Source of the DNA: Chlorops oryzae
Lineage: Eukaryota; Arthropoda; Insecta; Diptera; Chloropidae
Assembly (NCBI GenBank): GCA_020466095.1
Contig: CM035806.1
Location: forward strand, 121,135,023 to 121,199,022
Length of the DNA stretch: 64,000 nucleotides
Reading direction: 5' to 3'
Below the pieces are notes generated by a model. The model was not told where the DNA came from, did not search any database, and was given only the letters and a program-made list of their open reading frames with translations. Of this stretch, positions 36,854 to 48,169 are shown piece after piece. How positions within the stretch are numbered: position 1 is the stretch's first letter; each line of letters starts with the position of its first letter. The translations under genes were made by a program, and so were the position numbers.

Positions 36854-37046
36854 ATGGATCAAGACAAAAACGAAAATCTGACTTCTCGCCTTCACTCATT
36901 GAGAACCGATTTTCATCCCCATTGTTTTTCGGCAGTCGCACTTATGCGCATATATGAGTTTGTGTGTGCGCCAATGTACATACGTACGTTTGTATTTGGC
37001 CGTTGTGTGCCTTTGCAAATTTCGGCCGCTGAAAAATGCAAAAATC
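36854..37046 (+). repeat. Direct repeat unit, partner at 36260-36475
   Basis: Second copy of the roughly 200-bp unit, lacking about 25 bases present in the first and with an extra short GTTGTGTGCC segment. Confidence 0.8.
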
Positions 37047-38554
37047 GTTTTTCGAGTCGGTCCCTTATGTTGTTTTCCTGTTTCTACGTGACCAATGCAA
37101 AGTCACTACCATATGGTTCTGTAGGGTGACTTGCGCGGCGCTAAATGCGAAAAAGTCGAAGCTTGGTCGCTTCGATTACCTTTTGTAACATTATGTGCTT
37201 GTTGTTTTTAGTTTTAATTCGACCCTTTTAATATTTTCATTTTAATTACTTTAATATTTTTTCGGGCCTAGGGTGCAAGCATTGCTATTACGAAATGTAA
37301 ATTTTTAGCAATCGAAAATTTTTTTTTCCTGATGTTTTTCTGATGCTAATGTAATTTTACTTTTGATATTAACAATTAAATCTCTTTAAAATTTTTCCTC
37401 TGCTGAAATTAGTATTTTCAGCTGTAAAAATACTCCCTTTAGGTGGGGCTAAATTCAAAATGAATTTTAGAAGACTTTTGGAATTGCCTTTATATTGAAA
37501 TTTTTTCAACTAATATAAGGATTTTTTGAATATTACCAAAATATTAAATTTAAATGTAAGAGAAAAAATTGTTGAAGTCAATAGCAAAATTGAAATTTTC
37601 AAAAATCTTTTTTATGGGTCTTCAACGGACAATGTATTTGCACCATCGAATGTAAACAAGCAAAATCATTCCATTTTAAATACATACAAGCATTGTTATG
37701 CTCATACATATAGAACTTCTTTTCCCTTCCACCGTCCTTCCACGAACGAATTTTGCTCATTTCAATCAATCCTACTAAAAAAAATTTCAAAAGTATGATA
37801 CAGTGTGCAAATATCGAGTCTCTTCCTTTCATTTTATAAAAAAATTTTCATCAACTATAAATTATGAATATAAAATTCAGCAAAATAGCTTTCTTAATGT
37901 CTAGAAACAATTTGATAACATTTCATTTTTTATTTTACTATAAAAATTATATCAATATTAAGTAAAATAGGACTTGTCTGAAGAAAGATTTGAAATAGTC
38001 AAATATTGCACACTGTTCGGCTATTTTTTCTTCGTATCGTCAAGTAGCCTTTGCATGCGCACAAGCTTAAAAAAATTTCCATCCCTTTTACTCTGCGCGA
38101 AAGCAAACGCACAATTCATTCAAGAATTGTCCTTTTACGCAAGCTTCTAACATTCGCCTTTCGTTTTTCTGATTTCAATTACTGTTCGCATTATGAGACG
38201 GGACGAAATGGCATTGGGTGCGAAGTGTATCGCCATATGCGTGGTATGATTTTCAAAATGCAAAGAGAGCCGATAGAGTACATTGTCACCTCTTTATATA
38301 TTAATACTCTTTGCCGTCAACATCAAAATGTTTTTGAACGCTTTCATAAACAAATTTGTTGATCGGCAATATACAAATATCATTTTTGTTCATATTTTAC
38401 ATGGTCAACAAAAATGTTGATCGGCAGCATTGGGTGTTGACGAGCAACGATGTTGCCGTCCTGTTGCTATCCAGTTTACATGAGCAACATACGGGCAACA
38501 TCTAATATTGCCCTAATGTTGACGCATTTTGTTGAACGTGTACAAGCACCTTTA

Positions 38555-39504
38555 TTTCTATTTATTTCATATAAGGACTTTTTATCAATTCGCTTCTGAA
38601 TTGTGGATGTAGAAGTGAGTATTTTTTCAACCCCCGCCCACTTTATGCCACGCCCACTGTTCAAATTTTTGGGAAATACATTAGGGGAATTTCAATAAGC
38701 TCAAATATCAAATTTCATCGAAATATCTAAAAAAAAATGCATATTTCAAAACAATTTGTATAATTTAGAACAGACCCTAGTACTGGAGGTACCTCTTAAA
38801 ATGCTCCGATCAAGCCCATCCTCGAACTTAATATTACTCATGTCGCCCTGGACGTCCACACCGAATTGCGTCAAGATAGCTCAACTCCTTCGATAAGAAA
38901 CCTGTATACAGACAGACAGACGGACATGGCTAAATCAAATCTCCTAGTGACTGATTATTTCTGTATGAATTTTGCATGGTCTAGGGGAGAATGGCTCAAA
39001 TCCGACCCGTTTCTTAATATGACCCCATCTATATTTTGCGAACGAAAAGCCCTCTGACAACTTTTTTTTGTACGCATGCCAACTTTAATGCTATGGATTT
39101 TTAAAATAATATTTTCAATTTTCTAAATAGAAGTTAAAATAAATGAAATAAATATTTTTTAAGTAATATTTTCATTTTTTTAATTAGAAGTTAAAATAAG
39201 AAAATCCTATATATAACAAATTTATATTCAAAAGTTGTAACTTTTACTTTGCATTGAATATATCGCAAAACTTCATAAGAGGTCTGAATAGGACCACTCT
39301 CCCCTATCTCGATTGAATTTGTACGTTACACTCAGATGAACAAACTTCTTCGGATATAACAAAAAGTACCCACTCGCGCTGCTACTGCGCTGCTACTTTT
39401 CTCTGTCACTATATCGAGATGTGACGTATCATGTTGACACGCTTGCTTTGCTTAGAAACATACGAGTAGTAGCAGTCCATGTACTATATGGTCTAAGCCT
39501 ATAG
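38555..39504. other. Unassigned repeat-like sequence after the Harbinger element
   Basis: No gene. It contains CCACGCCCACT, then about 38890-38945 a CAGACAGACAGACGGACATGG stretch (here 38908-38928), a motif I associate with TE-derived fly repeats. I cannot classify it further. Confidence 0.35.
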
Positions 39505-39690
39505 TCCTATATGGTCTTGGGTACCCACCAAAAAGAGAATTTTGTACTGAGGTACTCACCAAAAGTATTTCTCTCTCGCTCTTCTTTTGCCTGCCGAGTA
39601 ACATCTCTTTCTAACGGGCGCGAAACGTCCCGCACAATATCTCTGAGAATGACATATATTGTTATATATGTCCAAAACATTTCATTGGAA
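39505..39690 (+). repeat. Dispersed repeat, copy 2 of 3
   Basis: Runs from GGTCTTGGGTACCCACC through CTTTCTAACGGGCGCGAAAC to GACATATATTG. Same family as 29126-29320 (opposite strand) and 59040-59230. Confidence 0.75.
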
Positions 39691-39779
39691 AAAAACAATG
39701 GAGCAGATGTAGTTTTCCACCTCCTCAAATAGAGGGCCCCGAGCTAAAATCTTCAATCAAAATTTTCGGAAAGACCGCT

Positions 39780-40730
39780 CATACAATACTACAAGCGACA
39801 CTTCCCAAAATCACTAAGACGGGTGAGGGGAGCTTGTATAAACCGACTTTGCCCATTCACAATCTGACTTTGCCCACAGTTAACACATTCACATAAAATA
39901 AACTGACTTTCACCACGATTTGTGTACATACGAACTCACACATCGACATTACAATCTGACTTTCAACACAGCAGAGCTCAATGCTTACTACCCTCTAGGA
40001 AGCGTGGGGTATATTGCCCGGATGCAACTAGTACTTTCACCAAAACTAAAGAACTAGTGCAAAGGGGGGGTAGAGCTTCGTATAAAGCTCCGACTAGTAT
40101 TGCATGGAAAAATGGTTTTTCGTGTCAGTAATAAGAGTTGCCATTATATAGTTGTTGCAAAAAGCGTTAGTGCTCCGAAATCAAAAATAAAATCTATCTT
40201 TATATATGACAAATATTTTTGTAAATAAAACAAACACGAAAAATAATTCGGTGTCTTTTAAATATTGCGTATTGGAGGCCAAAAAATTTTAGAACAAAAA
40301 TAACCAAAAAACCACAAAATATGGTCAATAATCTTTCAAAGGAACTAGTGTTTTACTATACCTAATTTACCCAATTGGTTCCCAAATCACTAAAAAAGCG
40401 TTAGTTCAAGTGTACAATTAGTGATTTTTAGCCCACACGCAATGTTAATTTTGTACAGAGTAATACATAACCAGGGGTATAAAGAAGAACCAGTGCTGGT
40501 GGAATTGGAACTAGTAAAACGCTAGAGCTTAAGTACTCATACTTCCTGCAGGGCTAACTGTTCACCACAGCAGTCGTTGACAAAACTCTATCTTTTTCAG
40601 TCGCACTCATGTTCTCTGTCTCTATCGCACCCGCATATTCTTATCATACCTACAAGCAAATTCAAAAAATTTAGAGAGTGTCGCTTGTAGTCATATATTA
40701 TATAGTTATATATGCTTGTAGTATTGTATG
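39780..40730. mobile_element. 951-bp TIR element with 7-bp direct repeat
   Basis: Perfect 17-bp inverted ends CATACAATACTACAAGC (39780-39796) and complement (40714-40730); CTACAAGCGACAC also has its complement near 40677-40689. The 7-mer GACCGCT flanks both sides (39773-39779, 40731-40737). Inside, GACTTT-rich direct repeats occur at about 39847-39965. No coding sequence. Confidence 0.7.
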
Positions 40731-40849
40731 GACCGCTTTGGCCGCAGGCGAAAAGTTGTCTATAAGAGACAGACTTAATACTTTACGGTATTGTGATGAG
40801 GGGGCTCGATCAGAAAAGTAATGCCGAACGAAAATATGTAGACACACAA

Positions 40850-40881
40850 CAAAGACCTTATAACTAGTTATAAGGTCTTTG
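40850..40881. repeat. Perfect 32-bp palindrome
   Basis: CAAAGACCTTATAACT is followed directly by its exact reverse complement, with no loop. It lies between a TIR element and a LINE, and no gene is adjacent. Confidence 0.9.
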
Positions 40882-41040
40882 CACACAACCATCGACTTAA
40901 AAATTTTATCATAGCTTTTTAGAGACCTTGAATGTCAAGATTGGCAGAACTAGGTAGGTAGGTAGGTAGGAGTGGCAGCCATATGCTCACTTAGGCACAA
41001 AAGAGGCCCGTTGTGGTACCACGAAAGACACTATTACCCC

Positions 41041-44000
41041 TTAAAAAGTATTGGGAAGCCAACAAGACTTCCTTATGAACGTCACTATATCCGACAATTT
41101 CAGTTCAGAGAGTTCGGTTAAGCTGGAAAAGAATAGCGACCCCAGAAGGGAGAGCCTACTCCTTGCGAGAGCGGGGCATTGACCCATCAGGTGGAGGACC
41201 GTTTCCTCCTCTTCTTCAGAGCCGCATGAGCGGCAAAAATCGTTGTGTGGAGCCCCCAGTCTCGCCGCGTGCCTGCCAAAGGGGCAGTTGCCAGTAAGAA
41301 TGGAGACCACTAGGTTAATGGACCTGCTGTTTAGTCTCAGGAGCTGCTGTGAGCGTTTCTTATTCGGAGACGTCCATGTCTGGCGAGCTATAAAGCAGGA
41401 GCTGTCTCTTACCCATTGGGCATTTGCACGGGCAATATATTCCTCTTTAATTCTGAGTTTTATAGTGGCAAGCGGAGTGCCTATAGAGGTAACGGTGATG
41501 TCAGTAAGCATAGTGCCCTTCTTAGCTAGTTCATCTGCCTCACAGTTCCCCTTAATGTCCCTATGCCCCGGGACCCAGTAGATTAGGACCTTTGAATGAC
41601 TCGCCATCTCGTTGAGAGATGCCCGGCATTCAGCGACAAGTTTGGATGTCGTGTAGACACCGCTAAGGGAGTTAATGGCCGCTTGGCTATCGCTGAAAAT
41701 GTAGATATCCTTTCCGAATATCTCATTACACATTAACCATCTGGCAGCATGGTTGATGGCCATGACCTCTGCTTGAAAAACACTGCAGTGGTCAGGGAGG
41801 CGAATAGCTGTCTTAAGATTAAGACTGTCAGAGTATACGCCGCTTCCAACTCTTGAGTTACATCTAGAGCCGTCGGTGTATATACATATCGCATTTTGAC
41901 CGACGCTTAGACTGCCGTCCCACTCCTCCCTGCTCGGAATGTGGGTTTCAAAACTCCGATCAAAGCAGAGAAAAGGGGGACAATAGTCGACGTCGGTCAG
42001 AATGTCGAAGTCTTTGATAAGGATGCTGGAGTGACCAAAGTCCAAACGTGTCCAGCGAGAAATGGCATTTAGTCTTGAAGCCCCCAATTTGGCTTGTTGC
42101 TTTATCAGGAGCTTTGTAGGTAGCCAACAGAGAAAGGCAAAAAGAGCCTTCGTTGGCGTGGTTCGAAGCGCTCTAGTAATGAATAGAGCGGACTGTCTTC
42201 TGGTTTGGTCCAGCGTTTTCTGATTTGTGAATCTGTCAATTGCTGGCCACCAAAAGGTAGATCCAAACAAAAGAATAGGTTCAACAATTGTTTCATAGTG
42301 CCAAAGTAGAGCACGGGGACTAAGTCCCCATCTAGCTCCGATGGCCCTCTTACAACAGTATAGTGCCCTAAGCGCTTTACTGGCTCTTTCGTGAATGTTG
42401 GCTTTCCAACTAAGCTTAGAGTCAAGTATGAGACCTAAGTATTTGGTCTGGTTACTTAACTGTAGGGTTACTCCCTCCAGTCTGGGTGGAGTAAAGTTGG
42501 GAATTTTGTATTTTCTTGTGAAGAGCACCACTTCCGTCTTACTGGGATCAATACTCAAGCCACATTCTTTGCTCCATCTAGAGAGCATTCCTAAAAAGGG
42601 AGTGATTTTGTCTGAAAGGACGTTGGGGAATTTGCCTGAAGCCGTGATTACAAGGTCATCCGCATATGCGATGACTTTACAGCCTGCCTCCTCCAACTTT
42701 ATAAGCAATGAATTTACAACGAGATTCCAGAGTGTCGGAGAGAGAACCCCCCCCCTTGGGGTGTTCCCCTGATGACTCTCCTACTCACTTGCGATTCACC
42801 AATTGAGGATGAAATAATCCTGTTTGAAAGTAGGCTTTCAATGACTCCCGTGATACAGGGATTCATTTCAAGGTCACGTAGGGCGCGTATTATTGCATTT
42901 GGACAGACATTATTGAAGGCCCCTTCAATATCCAGAAATACACACAGGGTGTATTCCTTGTATAGAAGGGACCATTCAATTTGTTGTATCAGGGAGTGGA
43001 GAGCAGTCTCCACCGATTTACCCTTTGTATAGGCGTGTTGGGCTGACGACACTTTGTCAGAATTAAGGTTTACCTTGATTTGGTAATCCACGATTCTCTC
43101 AAAGGTCTTCAGTGGGAAGCAGGTCAGACTAATTGGCCTAAAATCATTCGGCCTGGCATGAGAAGTTTTCCCTGCCTTGGGAATGAAGACCACCTGTGAC
43201 CTGCACCAGCGTTTGGGTATATATGCCATCTGCATACATGCTTCAAAGATGGCTTTAAGCCAAGGTACTGCCCTTGCTAGGGTATGTTGCAAATCTGCTG
43301 GGATAATGCCATCCGGCCCAGGAGATTTGTAAGATTCAAAGGAATTAATGGCCCACTGTACTTGCCTGTAGGTGATCAAGTATTCAGAAGCAGTTTGGCA
43401 CGCAGGATGTACCCGTGCGTGGTTCTCACCCGGTTCCAGATAGCTTCCCGGAAAATGTGTGTCAAGGAGAGTCTCCAGTGTGTCTGTGGTAGACACCGTC
43501 CAAGTACCGTTTGATTTTTGAATGCTGCTCATACATCTAGGCATTGAGCTCAAAACTTTGCGTAGTCTATTGGTCTCCGTGGCGCTCTCTATTTTGTCAC
43601 AGAAAGCCCTCCAGGAGACCCGCTTCGCTTTTCTTACGGCATATTTGAACACTCGGAGACTGTCCTTATAAAGTGACCATGATGAGGTCGATTTGGCTTC
43701 GTTGAAGCGTTTTCTACAAACGCTACGAAGATTACCAATTTCTGCATTCCACCAAGGGGGTTTTGGTTTTCCCATAGGCTTACTAGCAGAGCATGCATAA
43801 GTGGTTGCGGTTTTATACGCGGAGGTGAAAGTTTCCACAGCCATATCTAACTCATTAGCGTCTGTGATATCGGGAGGAGTACTACACAGTTTCCCTTCCA
43901 CAGTAGAGCTGAATTTCGCCCAATTGGTACGCCTTCTATTGACAAAGGATACCGTGTTTGGAATATTTGGCGAGTTAATATTAAAAGTAATGTGTCTATG

Positions 44001-44642
44001 GTCCGAGAGAGAACAATCAGATGATACTCTCCATTCAGATATAAGGTGAGAGCCTTGGTCACTGACAAGAGTGATATCAAGAACTTCCCTGCGGTTACTG
44101 GTTATAAAAGTTGGTTCAGTCCCCCTGTTAGCTACATAGAGGTTCTTACTTAATATAAAATCAAAAAGTGACTCACCCCGCACATTGATGTCCGAACTGC
44201 CCCAAATGTGATGGTGGGCGTTGGCATCCGCGCCGATGATCACTGTCGTACGGTGTCTGTTAGCCTCCGACATCAAGGTCTTTAAGAGGTCGCATGGAGG
44301 GGTTGACCCCTGGTCGTGCGCCATGTAGCAAGAGCTTATCCATAGTGACGATCCCCCTAAATGGGTAGCGATCGTCACCATATCCCCATCACAGAACCTG
44401 GATAGGACCAATGGATTAAGACTGTTTTTAATAAGAATGCAAGAGTGTTGCTTACCTGCACTGTGGGATATCACAGTGTACCCCTTGGTGTTAAGCCCAC
44501 ATACCTTGTTGTGCACTACCCAGGGTTCTTGGATGAGGTAGATGTCCTCCGCTTTTGCCATGAGGCGGAGGATTAGGGCTGCAGAGGCAGCTTTTGAGTG
44601 GTGAAGGTTAATTTGCAGAACCTTCACCATTTTCATTTTCAA
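41041..44642 (-). pseudogene. LINE ORF2 (endonuclease, RT, RNase H), one homopolymer frameshift
   Basis: The - strand frame opens at 44642 (MKMKMVKVLQINLHHSK) and shows endonuclease words IQEPWV, GADANAHHHIWGS and SDHRHITF. RT follows with FRPISLTC, FLDIEGAFNNV and GTPQGG. The frame is lost at 42742-42750, a run of nine C on the + strand inside the GTPQGGVLSP box. It resumes in another frame with AYADDLVI, then RNase H (YTDGSRCNSRVGSG, FQAEVMAIN, FSDSQAAINSL, NCEADELAK) and a Cys/His tail (CRSCGSEEEEETVLHLMGQC). The total is about 1200 codons. All catalytic residues I can check are present, so the homopolymer is the sole obvious defect and might be a sequence error. Confidence 0.88.
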
Positions 44643-44697
44643 TGATAGGGTTTATGACCGTGCGGTCATGGTCCTCCTCGTCTGACAAAGGGCCATC

Positions 44698-45970
44698 TCA
44701 TTCTTCTTGTTCTGTCTCCAGAGCAAGATCGAAGAGGCCTCCTGCCAGATCAATCGTGGAGGCCACGCTGCAGGTGTCATCAGTGGACATATGATCTGCA
44801 TCCCTGTTGCCCTCAATCTGAGCAGTATCCTTACCAACTCCCTGTTCAACAGCAGTGGAGTCTGATGGGACGCTTGAGTTGGCTCCTGGTTTATCACCCT
44901 TGTAGATACGAAGGGTGATAGAGCCAAATCCAAAGTTAATTACCCCCTTCGCAGCTTCGATGGGAGCAATTGACTCTTCATTTAGTATAATGAGTGCCTG
45001 CCTGGTGCTGCCACTTGGCTCGCTCAATTTGACGACCTTCCAATCGTGAGTTGGAAGGTTGTAGTTGCTGATCTTAAGCAGCTCAGTAACTTCCTCCGGA
45101 GAGGATGGTTCCAATGGGATCCACGCCTTGGATCTCGGTCGGTTGGGAATCTGGTCTTTAGTGACCGCCGAAAGCTTCGCGCCCGGCCAGATTTCCCCAA
45201 GTTTGGACGGGCCGGGGTTGGCAAGAACTACATCTTTGTAGACGCGTAACAGAGCCAGCTCCACCTTTTTCCAGTTGGCCGGAGAAATTGTGCCGTCACT
45301 GTTACTGCCGTCTATAACTGTCCACACAAGACTTTCCTTAGCAATCTCGCTAAAAGGACGGTTGATCTTAGGCCTATTTGGTATCAATCTAGGCCTTTTG
45401 ATCCCTTGTGGTATTGGAGGTGGAAGCGTCTCGCCTGAACGTTGACGTTTCTGGGCTGGTCCCTGGAGCAGCGCAGGTCGTGTGGCAACACTCGAACGAG
45501 CCCATTCCAGGGTTTTTTTTATCCTCCTCCGTAAGTTGCTCCGGGGGAGTCTTTTCGAGCCTAGCTATTATTCTACTCGCAGACCTCCTGATACGGTAAG
45601 CCTGCATTGATAGGTTGGCCACTTTGACGCCTGAAGCTGAGGCGTTCGTATGGACCTTAGCAGCCGGTCGATCAGACATTAAAGTCGAGGATCTACTGGC
45701 GCTTGGCCCTGATGCATCACCCATTTTAGGGTCCTTAGAATTCACATTGCCGCCTGAAGTTTTCGGCGACTGACTGGGCTGAGCAGCACCCTGTCGGATA
45801 AGTTTCTTACTCCCCGTCTGGTTGGAGTTGGAAACTCTCTTGGACTGTCCCCCTGATGGGTTGGATGGTCCAGTGGAAGTTGAACCCGAAGGTTTTTGTG
45901 GCCCCCCAGATGGGTTGGGTTTGTTTGTTTTTTGTTGTTGTTGTTGTTGTTTTTTGGTCGGTTTGTCCAT
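44698..45970 (-). pseudogene. LINE ORF1 (DUF4780-like), one frameshift
   Basis: Nucleic-acid-binding ORF1 in two frames: residues from 45970 (MDKPTKKQQQQQQKTNKPNP) to a stop at 45389, then from about 45387 to 44698 in another frame. A frame slip near 45390-45400 would explain the break. The N-terminus is a Gln run followed by Ser/Gly/Pro-rich low complexity. The second part holds NRPRSKAWIPL, NLPTHDWKVV and INFGFGSITLRIYK, the DUF4780-like ending also seen in ORF1 at 21479. ORF2 starts 55 bp after the ORF1 stop. Confidence 0.8.
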
Positions 45971-46666
45971 TCAAAAGGGGTCCCCACTCAGAACCGCTAT
46001 CTCCACTCGTTGTGTGGTCACCCTTCACGATCCCATGGTTATCTTTGCAAGCAGGGAGGCCATGCGAGGGTTGGCACACGCCCTTATGGGACGTGTGCTC
46101 AGAGCCGGATCAGGTGCTAATTAGGACGATGTCAACTAAGATCGTTACATTGTCGTGCCATTTGATAATCACAATTAAAGTGATTAGCGGGGGAAGGCCT
46201 TAGTTTATTCGTCCTCATGCTAGACAATGGCGGAGTTTTCCCGTCTCGCCTGGATTACTCTTAGCTTCCGTGTACCTGCCGGCATCGCTCGAAGGTTCAT
46301 CGCATTTACTGAGCCTCCTCACCGCGACAAGGTGGTAATCCCCGAGAAGGCAGAACTATAGACTCATTAGATTTCACCCATAAAAATACCTTCCTACTGA
46401 AAAGTAAAAAAAATTTTTTTTAAGTCTTTAACAAAAACAAAATCAATAAAATTAAGAAAAAAATTAAAAATATAAAAAAATATTTTAAAAATTTTCCTCA
46501 GTTCATCAATTGAAAATAACATGCACGCTTCGAATTCAGAACTTTCAATTTCTTTTTGAATTCAAAAGTCCACAAAACGCGATATCAAAACTCACTCACA
46601 AAAATTCACACACATGATGCAAATTTTCGACTGCTCTAAGAAGCCAAAAATGAAACGGACAAAAAC

Positions 46667-46823
46667 GCTATTTACACGTTAAGACATTTCGATAATGAAA
46701 CAAATTTTCGAAGGCAAGGGAGGCAGGGGGAAGAGAGAAAAACGCTACCATACCATATCCCCATGCGTCCCTAGCCCACAAAAAGTGTGTTTCATAATCG
46801 AAATGTCTTAACATGTAAATGGC
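46667..46823. mobile_element. 157-bp MITE with 35-bp inverted ends
   Basis: GC(T/C)ATTTACA(C/T)GTTAAGACA and then TTTCGAT(A/T)ATGAAAC occur at the left, with the complement at the right. There is no room for a gene and no clear TSD. Confidence 0.75.
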
Positions 46824-47048
46824 ATCAAAGCAAATTAAAAAGTAGAAACCGTTTTAAGTTACATATGTATATCAAATGAGAGTGAAGAAACGGCGAAAAA
46901 GTACTATAGGAGGAAAGGAGATGTAAAATATACGGCCTGCTGTGCGAATTTTTCATTCAGTTATTTAGTAGCCAATCTCCTCGCATGATTTTCAAATTGG
47001 AAATCACTCAAAGAGCGCACTGAGACTTTTGTTACCTCTTTGCTATTT

Positions 47049-47640
47049 ATACTCTTTGATATAGCTATCTACAAAAGGAAAAAAGTTCGTAACTGACAGA
47101 AACTTTCAAGTCTTCATAAACCTACAATTTCCATTAATTCTCTTCACATTCATAGCTGTAAGCAGAGTATGTGTGTACTTGGTGACACCCCAGCCAGAAA
47201 TGTCCCGGTGAAACAATCAATGATTTCAGCATGACATAGAGCCGCGACTTCTCCTGATTACACACAAACTTTCTAATGAAATTAACACACAAGCGCATTG
47301 GCAGTCATAAGAGCATATGTCACGAGTTGGTCATCGAAAGTGGAGTAGATTTACTCCGTCGTATCGATACCTCTATTGATGACGATGCCATTGGAGTTGC
47401 GATGAATAACATTTCCTCTCGATGGCAATGCCATTGCAATTGAGAAGTACTCAAATTTTCTCCTTGATATCCTGGGTGAAAAAATTAATGAATTGGTAAT
47501 TTATAAGAAAATTTCCGGCTGGACGCTTACAGCTATGAATGTGAAGAGAATTAATAGAAATTGTAGGTTTATGAAGACCTAAAATTTTCTGTCAGTTACG
47601 AACTTTTTCCTTTTGTAGATAGCTATATAGAGTAAGGTAC
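47049..47640. repeat. Inverted-repeat element with a MITE in its loop
   Basis: Left arm 47049-47163 and right arm 47525-47640 are near-perfect complements (TAGCTATCTACAAAAGGAA, AACCTACAATTTC, TATTAATTCTCTTCACATTC-like words). The loop between them is almost entirely the 334-bp MITE at 47189-47522. Confidence 0.78.
47189..47522. mobile_element. MITE, inverted copy of 36519-36850
   Basis: Starts CCCAGCCAGAAATGTCCCGG and ends ATTTCCGGCTGG. It inserted into the loop of the inverted-repeat element at 47049-47640. Confidence 0.82.
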
Positions 47641-47723
47641 AAGAATTTCCAAATTATTCAACTTTTCTTATAGTTTTTATTTTATAAAAATCGGAGCAGT
47701 GTATCAAAAGTTATAGGACTTTA

Positions 47724-48169
47724 AAGCTAGTACACAAAGGCAAAGGAATTCATTGGCGGAATTGAGGCTGAATAAATTTTATTTCCGCGAAGGAATGTCA
47801 GATTGACAGATACCACAAGGCCGTAAATTTGAATACAAAGACATTAGCTGTTTGAAGCTCAATAATATTTATATTCGAACTCAGTATAACCATTCTCCAT
47901 ATTTTTCCGATGGAATGAGATGCTTATGTCAAAACTCCTTCGCAATTTATTTAACTCGGCCAATAAATGGCAAAGAAATTCTCTTCAGCGCCATCTGTTG
48001 ACAATTTTTCAAGTAAACGCAACGTCAAATTCCTCCGCTTTTTTTATACACTTTTGTGTACTAGGTGAAGGAATTAATTTGAGTCGTAATTTCTTTGCAT
48101 TCCGCGAAGGAGTTGTCCCATACATTTTTGTATGGAATGTCAAATTTCTTTGCCTTTGTGTACTAGCTT
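47724..48169. mobile_element. PIF/Harbinger-type MITE, 446 bp, TTA-flanked
   Basis: Ends AAGCTAGTACACAAAGGCAA and its near complement, with TTA on both sides (47721-47723 and 48170-48172). The word CAAAG(G/A)CAAAG(G/A)AATT recurs inside. Non-coding. The TSD and a TIR containing GTACAC, like the full Harbinger element here, support the class. Confidence 0.72.

Larger units (their letters stand above)
36087..38313. mobile_element. 2.2-kb TIR element inserted in the Harbinger element, 7-bp direct repeat
   Basis: Inverted ends CAAAGAGTATTAATATATA (left) and the complement (right) are flanked by identical CCGTCAA (36080-36086 and 38314-38320). The interior contains a direct repeat pair (36260-36475 and 36854-37046) and an inserted MITE (36519-36850). 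No transposase recognised. Superfamily unresolved; a 7-8-bp TSD would suit hAT or P. Confidence 0.72.
33544..38551. mobile_element. PIF/Harbinger transposon, 5.0 kb, TTA target duplication
   Basis: Terminal inverted repeats start AGGTGCTTGTACACGTTCAA at 33544, with the complement ending at 38551. TTA flanks both sides (33541-33543 and 38552-38554), the classic PIF/Harbinger target. It encodes a DDE transposase and, on the opposite strand, a MADF/BESS (Myb-like) protein, the two-gene set of autonomous Harbinger elements. The subterminal word CGGCAACA/TGTTGCC is repeated near both ends and may be the binding site of the accessory protein. A 2.2-kb element sits at 36087-38313, leaving about 2.8 kb of Harbinger proper. 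Confidence 0.93.
40953..46348 (-). mobile_element. Full-length LOA/I-type LINE, 5.4 kb, 10-bp TSD
   Basis: Flanked by the identical 10-mer GGCAGAACTA (40943-40952 and 46349-46358). Reading on the - strand it has a 5' UTR of about 380 bp, ORF1, ORF2 and a 3' tail of CCTA repeats. Order and motifs place it with the LINE at 21062 but in a distinct subfamily. Only two frame lesions are obvious, so it is young. Confidence 0.92.

Noticed and set aside
38880..38945. Helitron or LTR element suggested by the CAGACAGACAGACGG stretch
   Set aside because: No termini, coding sequence or TSD visible; only a vague resemblance to known fly repeats.
45822..46203. + strand ORFs with Phe/Val runs
   Set aside because: Complement of the Gln-run and low-complexity start of LINE ORF1 on the - strand.
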